DNA from: Gammaproteobacteria bacterium
GTDB taxonomy: Bacteria > Gemmatimonadota > Gemmatimonadetes > Longimicrobiales > Gaopeijiaceae
DNA: 64,000 nucleotides
Assembly (NCBI GenBank): GCA_028819075.1
Contig: JAPPMM010000047.1
Location: 1-64,000 of the forward strand
Direction: 5' to 3'
Shown: positions 60,901 through 64,000 of the stretch, one piece after another
Layout: each line of letters begins with the position of its first letter
Numbering within the stretch: the first letter of the stretch is position 1
Program-made: the position numbers and the translations under genes
The notes under the pieces: model-generated
What the model was told of the DNA's origin: nothing
The model's input: only the letters and a program-made list of their open reading frames with translations
The model's database searches: none

Positions 60901-61239
60901 CACCCGCGACTCCAGCACGAAGTTCGCGACGGCGGTGGCCCCGGACGTGACGTCGATGACCTGGGCATCGGTCTGGCGACCGATGAGTTCCGCCCGGATC
61001 TCGTACTGGCCGACGGGCACGTTCGGGAGGGCGTAGGCCCCGTCGGCGTTCGTCAGCATTCCGAGTTGGAGCTCGGGGATGTGGACCTGCACCGTGGCAA
61101 TGGGCTCGCCGGTGTTCGCGTCGGTCACCGTTCCGGTGACGATCCCCACCTGAGCCGCGAGACTGCCGGCGGCCATGGCCAGGGCGGCCACCAGACCAAC
61201 CGCCGATGCCCAGAGCCTTCTAACGCGCGCTCCATCCAT
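57949..61239 (-). CDS. SusC/RagA-family TonB-linked outer-membrane transporter (3)
   Basis: The product is 1096 residues from ATG 61239. It has a signal peptide (ending S-L-A-A-Q), a carboxypeptidase-regulatory-like domain (about 28-110) and a plug (about 120-270) with L-L-I-V-D-G-V-I, I-A-S-I-E-V-V-R-G-A-A-A-A-S-L-Y-G-S-R and G-V-M-E-V-T-T-R. The barrel ends in Phe (D-V-E-L-V-F). A Cys pair in S-C-S-E-L-P-G-G-M-D-C-N lies in a loop. It is preceded by a terminator-like structure and by a gene for a plug protein closely similar to its own plug. Confidence 0.92.
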   Translation of the reverse strand: MDGARVRRLWASAVGLVAALAMAAGSLAAQVGIVTGTVTDANTGEPIATVQVHIPELQLGMLTNADGAYALPNVPVGQYEIRAELIGRQTDAQVIDVTSGATAVANFVLESRVLAMDAVVVTGVAGATPETELAFTVDQVEVETAQIASALNVASLLQGRTAGTRVIQGTGQPGDEPSVQFRGPTSIMQSQAPLLIVDGVISTGSLADIDPNDIASIEVVRGAAAASLYGSRAQAGVMEVTTRRGASLREGTHEFTVRSQYLSNDIEYVMGLTESHEYRMNAAGTAILDRNGNELDLRNRQQEISTGSYALNDNFGRPGGSGRNQWTTFQDQPVPPNLYGGSVWDHMLSSGNSYSTYVSASGNEGSTQYRASAAYQRDEGAMQFHDGAEQTNVRLNLDQSIGDQLQFSLSSYVTLREQDVIFQQERAGLSDLTDLVGVEPRDPTASGGAAARGLFLGTDHYRAGTDLFARDENGELEIIGDLITRRNNPFYQLENQDWTRDRLRVMGALDTQYSPFSWLSFQGNLSYDRTNLKEVNITPSPWKQRWPRPPRDGAMFRLEDLREEINGNLTASIQHSFGDLTMRTRFRWLAEQTSSDNFVAGGSTFSVVGVPQMGLLTTGLYTRSHAETVRSQGLFAITALTWRSKYILDLLARRDGSSLFGPDERWQNYYRVSAAWRMAEEDWWPLDFFTEFRPRYSRGTAGGRPGFSYQYQTYAVDRGRIIPKLLGNNSLKPELATEQEYGIDMMVVDRYRIQLNYVDLEVKDQLLLVPLSSALGFESQWRNAGTVASTTWEASLEAAFVERPDLVWTARLNLDRTRQEITELNVPPFEFRDLRARMMVREGEELGAFYGSNWLRSCSELPGGMDCNQFDVNDDGLLVYVGAGNDYRDGAAKSLWGTTGNVDGTTLDWGMPIKHNRFDNTPRPLGSSQPDLNVSFLQDFQFRNMGVTLLFEGEFGAQIMNQTRQWGSRSGIGAIDQRGKPEELKKPLPYYGAAFLYDRNNRNDWYVEDGDFVKLRELSVRYTFDQSNLPGFMSQVGFERATVNLAGRNLVTFTGYQGHDPEVGKTTFGGSAAIGRIDEYFYPNYRQIGIDVELVF

Positions 61240-61312
61240 GATGAGCCCCCACGTGCAAACATTCAGACAACCCGCGCGGTCCGGACAAGTCCTGCGGCGC
61301 TCGGACAAACGC

Positions 61313-61366
61313 AAAAAGCCGCGCAGGCCCCTGCGAGTAGGTGGACCTACCCCAGGCCGACGCGGC
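61313..61366 (-). terminator. terminator or attenuator before susC (3)
   Basis: On the minus strand 61366-61355 pairs with 61329-61318 (GCCGCG with CGCGGC and GGCC with GGCC, one mismatch between). Inside it lies a perfect 6-bp hairpin (61337-61342 with 61345-61350). A run of five T (61317-61313) follows directly. It may end the plug-gene transcript or attenuate the transcript entering susC, whose ATG is 74 bases further. Confidence 0.6.
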
Positions 61367-61441
61367 ATACAATACCGCCATTCTTCTGCATCCTTCCCTG
61401 AAGTACTACATACCGGCAGACTACGCCGCGCTGCGAACCGT

Positions 61442-61447
61442 TGTCAA
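61442..61447 (-). promoter_or_regulatory. consensus -35 element upstream of the susC (3) leader
   Basis: TTGACA reads on the minus strand at 61447-61442, just upstream of the stop codon's intergenic side. The best -10 candidate (TAGTCT, 18 bases later) is only 3/6. If used, the transcript would pass through the terminator-like structure at 61366-61313 before susC. Confidence 0.35.
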
Positions 61448-61471
61448 GCAGAGGGCGCTCAACGCGACGAC

Positions 61472-62431
61472 TCAACGGCGCAGATCCGCGGGACATTGGG
61501 CGATATTCCGGAAGTCGCGAGCGGTGGTTACGCGGATGATGCCCGCGCCTCCGCGGGGGCCGGCCACCAACGTCGCGGCAGGACCTCGGAGCACGCGGAT
61601 ATCGACGATTTCACGGGTGTCGATGTCTCCCAGGTCCGCGTTCGAAATATGACCGTCAACGACCAGCAGCGGCTGCGCTTCCACCGGCTCCGGGTCCGGC
61701 GGGCGACGCTTGGTGGTGATCTCGATCACGCCGCCCTGGGCTCGCGACCCGTAATGCGCCGCCGCGGCCGCGCCCTTGAGAACCTCGATCCGCTCGACAT
61801 CCATGGGATCGATTCCGGCGGTGCTGTGGCCCGCGATGATGCCGTCCACCACGACCAGCGGTTGCTGCTCTGCCCCACCCAGCGTGGCGGGACCCCGCAG
61901 CAGGATGTCTGCCTCCTCTCCGGGAAGGCCGCTTCCCCGCACCACTCTCCCGCCGGCGATGCCTCGAAGAAGGTTGGCAACGCTCCCCGCAGCCGTCTCC
62001 GTCCGCAGTCGGTCGCCGCTCAGTTCCTCCACGGAGAACGGGAGTTCGGCCCGCGAACGCTCCGCGGGCGTGCCCGTGACCACCAGTTCATCGAGTGCGA
62101 AGGCGCGCGGACCTACCTGCACGGTGACCTGGGAAGTCTCTCCGGATTCGACTTCGACCGTCCGGGTCGCGAGCTCACACCCCAGCGCGTAGACCGTCAG
62201 CCGGTGCTCGCCCGGACGCACCACGTCCAGCTCGAATCGTCCCGCGGCGTCGGTGTCCGCGCGCAGTCCCAGTTCGGGGAAGAGGACCTGGACGCCGGGC
62301 ACGACCGGGCCACCACTGTAGACCACCTGCCCGGAAATGCTTCCGGGGGCCTGCGCGGACGCGTCCCCCGAAAGCAGCGCAAACAGCGCGACGCTCGCGA
62401 GGAGCGCGCTCAACCGCTGGAGCGGGCCCAT
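61472..62431 (-). CDS. barrel-less TonB plug protein with regulatory-like domain and duplicated plug end
   Basis: The 319-residue protein has a signal peptide (ending A-S-A-Q), a carboxypeptidase-regulatory-like beta-sandwich (about 30-105) and a complete plug domain (about 115-245): V-V-V-D-G-I-I-A-G, V-E-R-I-E-V-L-K-G-A-A-A-A-A-H-Y-G-S-R and G-V-I-E-I-T-T-K. Where a barrel should begin there is instead a second copy of the plug's end: L-L-V-V-D-G-H-I, I-V-D-I-R-V-L-R-G-P-A-A-T and G-I-I-R-V-T-T. Then it stops, with no barrel strands. It stands between a small outer-membrane barrel gene (14 bases away) and SusC3. It may compete for or prime TonB or SusC partners; this is conjecture. Confidence 0.8.
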   Translation of the reverse strand: MGPLQRLSALLASVALFALLSGDASAQAPGSISGQVVYSGGPVVPGVQVLFPELGLRADTDAAGRFELDVVRPGEHRLTVYALGCELATRTVEVESGETSQVTVQVGPRAFALDELVVTGTPAERSRAELPFSVEELSGDRLRTETAAGSVANLLRGIAGGRVVRGSGLPGEEADILLRGPATLGGAEQQPLVVVDGIIAGHSTAGIDPMDVERIEVLKGAAAAAHYGSRAQGGVIEITTKRRPPDPEPVEAQPLLVVDGHISNADLGDIDTREIVDIRVLRGPAATLVAGPRGGAGIIRVTTARDFRNIAQCPADLRR

Positions 62432-62444
62432 GCCCCGCGGCGCC

Positions 62445-63080
62445 TCAGAAGTTGATCAGCAGCGCGCCGGTGAGGACCCGGTCCTTGTGCGTGAGGTCTT
62501 CACCGAAGCGGGTAAACGAGGTCTGGAGCTGCCGGAACTCGCCGCGGAGCCCGATGCGGCTCTCCGCTCCGAAGCGGGCCTCGACCCCGCCCGCAAAGCT
62601 CCACGCGCCGTCGAACCCACGCGCATCGGGTCCGCCCTGCGGATCGAAGACCCACTTGTACGACTTCCATCCCGCCCCGGCGGCTCCGTACGGCGATACC
62701 GTCAGACCTCCGGCCGCCAGGGGAAGACGGACCACGAAGTCACCCTGAATGGTCCAGATGCGCGGATCACGACCCGATACGATCGACGAGCGTCCGTCGG
62801 AAGCCCCCAGGGTCCCGTGTTCCGTCGACAAGGCGTTGATCTGCACGCCCATGTGCCGATGGAACCAGAAGTTCAGAGCGCCGCCCAGCAGCGTGGTAGC
62901 GTCGAACCCTCCGCCGTCGCGGAACCGGGTCGTCGGGTTCATCTGTCCGAAGATCAGTCCCACGGACACGACATCGTCACCGGGTGCGGCATCGCCCAGC
63001 GAGCCGAACAGCTGTCCGGAGAGGTCGGTCGGAGGAAGGGCGAGGAATGAGAGGAAGGTGACCAACACGACGCGCTTCAT
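62445..63080 (-). CDS. small outer-membrane beta-barrel protein (2)
   Basis: The 211-residue protein starts at ATG 63080 with GGAGG 5 bases before it. After the signal peptide (ending D-L-S-G-Q) come barrel strands with alternating residues (V-V-S-V-G-L-I-F-G-Q-M-N, A-L-N-F-W-F-H-R-H-M-G-V-Q-I, F-V-V-R-L-P-L) and a C-terminal aromatic Phe (G-A-L-L-I-N-F). It leads the plug-SusC-SusD module, as a comparable barrel leads the SusC2-SusD2 operon. Function is unknown. Confidence 0.8.
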   Translation of the reverse strand: MKRVVLVTFLSFLALPPTDLSGQLFGSLGDAAPGDDVVSVGLIFGQMNPTTRFRDGGGFDATTLLGGALNFWFHRHMGVQINALSTEHGTLGASDGRSSIVSGRDPRIWTIQGDFVVRLPLAAGGLTVSPYGAAGAGWKSYKWVFDPQGGPDARGFDGAWSFAGGVEARFGAESRIGLRGEFRQLQTSFTRFGEDLTHKDRVLTGALLINF

Positions 63081-63238
63081 ATCGCCCTCCATACCAGAAT
63101 GTGCCAATGGGCAGAGTACGGCGCGCGCGCGCGGTTTGTCAAAACGGCCCCGGGGGAAGGTGGCGAGAGACCCTCCACCCGGGGCCGAAGCATGTCAGCG
63201 GTTCGGGCCGACGGATTCAGCGAGCCGGCTCGACGGGC

Positions 63239-64000
63239 TCAACCGCCCGGACCGGACCTCCCGCCGTCCGTGGCGACCGCCGGGAGGCGCACGAAGCCGA
63301 TGCCGCGCGCGTCGTCCCACTCGACCACGGTGCCGTGCGGCTCGGACGCGTCGATCAGGTCCTGAATGATCTTCCTGCCCAGCTCGCGGTCCGCGAACAT
63401 CGGCCGGCCGCGCACCGTGGCGGGCTGCCCGAATCCGAGCGAGATGGGGTGCAGCTCAAGGCTTACCAGCTCCTCGCCCTGGAACGTCGGCATCGCGACC
63501 ACCGACTCCCAGATCTCGGCCCGCGCGGGAAAGCCGGTGGTCTCGTTCTGGTAGCGGGTGGCGTTGAAGTCGGCAACCCAAGCGTTGGGATCGCCCTCCA
63601 GTCCCAGACCGGCGTAGTTGTCGTACGGCAGCCGCAGCAGGGTCTCGTTCTGGAAGATGAAGTCGCCCAGCGAGTACAGGATCGGCTTGCCCTGGTAGAT
63701 GTCGATGCCGGTCAGGTAATGCGGTCCGTGCCCCACGAACACGTCCGCGCCGGCGTCGATCATCGCGTGCGCGAACTTCTTCAGGTACGGGCCCTGGTTG
63801 TGCGCGTGGATGGTCACCACCACGTACTCGGCCAGCCGCGAAGCGTTGTTCACGACCGCCGCGATTTCCGCCATGTCCTCGGGATCGGGATCGCTGTCGA
63901 TGCCGGACTCGTCGGCCGGATGAAGCACCGTGCCGAACAGGTTGAGCGGCTCGCCGGGCGCCCCGAGTTCGCCCCGCTGCCCAAGCGCCTCCAGGTCCAT
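63239..64000 (-). CDS. CapA-family protein, C-terminal part (continues beyond window)
   Basis: 253 codons of a second CapA-like protein are visible; the N-terminal half with the first metal ligands lies outside the window. Seen are V-V-V-T-I-H-A-H-N-Q-G, G-A-D-V-F-V-G-H-G-P-H-Y-L-T-G-I-D-I-Y-Q-G-K-P-I and S-L-G-D-F-I-F-Q-N-E-T. They align with the CapA protein at 17350-18816, including the shared G-K-P-I or E-K-P-I stretch and F-Q-N-E-T. The Met encoded at the window edge need not be the true start. The two copies share a C-terminal part that contains the phrase L-G-F/Y-G-Q/L. Confidence 0.8.
   Translation of the reverse strand: MDLEALGQRGELGAPGEPLNLFGTVLHPADESGIDSDPDPEDMAEIAAVVNNASRLAEYVVVTIHAHNQGPYLKKFAHAMIDAGADVFVGHGPHYLTGIDIYQGKPILYSLGDFIFQNETLLRLPYDNYAGLGLEGDPNAWVADFNATRYQNETTGFPARAEIWESVVAMPTFQGEELVSLELHPISLGFGQPATVRGRPMFADRELGRKIIQDLIDASEPHGTVVEWDDARGIGFVRLPAVATDGGRSGPGG

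Noticed and set aside
59365-61401. A long plus-strand open frame opposite SusC (3)
   Set aside because: Shadow of a well-supported gene; no recognisable protein features.
1-64000. CRISPR arrays, tRNA or rRNA genes, insertion sequences
   Set aside because: No regularly spaced short repeats, cloverleaf, rRNA segment, or transposase frame was seen anywhere in the window.

Overview
The window is about 64 kb of GC-rich bacterial DNA with very dense coding and no rRNA, tRNA, CRISPR or intact insertion sequence that I can see. The gene content points to a member of the Gemmatimonadota. It has three SusC/SusD pairs, two large BNR-repeat (VPS10/sortilin-like) exoproteins, three secreted S9 peptidases, an M16 peptidase, CapA-type proteins, a DUF5916 outer-membrane protein and many small lipoproteins. 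Strong Shine-Dalgarno sequences and frequent 1-4 nt start/stop overlaps mark the operons. The phylum assignment is inference from gene content and base composition.

Layout. 1-1.2 kb: a short hypothetical gene, then a membrane-anchored peroxiredoxin/thioredoxin-like gene whose catalytic Cys codon is an in-frame TGA followed by a SECIS-like hairpin, so probably a selenoprotein. 1.4-3 kb: a hipBA toxin-antitoxin pair. 3-8.1 kb (minus): coiled-coil membrane protein, class II aldolase, exported hypothetical, dienelactone-hydrolase lipoprotein, and an M16 peptidase fused to membrane and PH-like segments. 8.3-12.6 kb (plus): a secreted creatininase-like protein and a BNR-repeat exoprotein, separated by two 17-bp palindromes exactly 52 bp apart. 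12.6-13.5 kb: an HNH endonuclease with a probable PUA/EVE-like reader domain. 13.7-17.3 kb: PpiC-type foldase, HupE/UreJ-like membrane protein, D-aminoacylase-like amidohydrolase. 17.3-19.5 kb: CapA protein and a lipoprotein. 19.7-28.4 kb (plus): SusC, SusD and two S9 peptidases. 28.4-31.5 kb (minus): a second BNR-repeat exoprotein. 31.6-33.1 kb: a mini-plug lipoprotein and a DUF3179 lipoprotein. 33.2-38.6 kb (minus): small outer-membrane barrel, SusC, SusD. 38.8-44.2 kb (plus): DUF5916 protein, di-heme cytochrome c peroxidase, Tat-exported ATZ/TRZ-type amidohydrolase. 44.3-47.6 kb: exported dienelactone hydrolase, a repeat-bearing gene-free stretch, and a DUF222-HNH protein. 47.7-55.7 kb (minus): S9 peptidase, channel-like membrane protein, Tat-exported substrate-binding protein and TonB receptor. 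55.8-63.1 kb: a lipoprotein (plus), then a minus-strand module of small outer-membrane barrel, barrel-less plug protein, SusC and SusD. The window ends inside a second CapA-like gene.

Most of the window reads as an extracellular peptide and amide scavenging island. Surface BNR proteins and secreted S9/M16 peptidases would produce oligopeptides. SusC/D and TonB receptors would import them. D-aminoacylase-like, creatininase-like and amidohydrolase enzymes would handle unusual amide bonds. This functional reading is inference. The best-supported unusual features are the Sec-encoding TGA, the plug-domain proteins without barrels, terminator-like leaders in front of two susC genes, and the paired palindromes before the first BNR gene.
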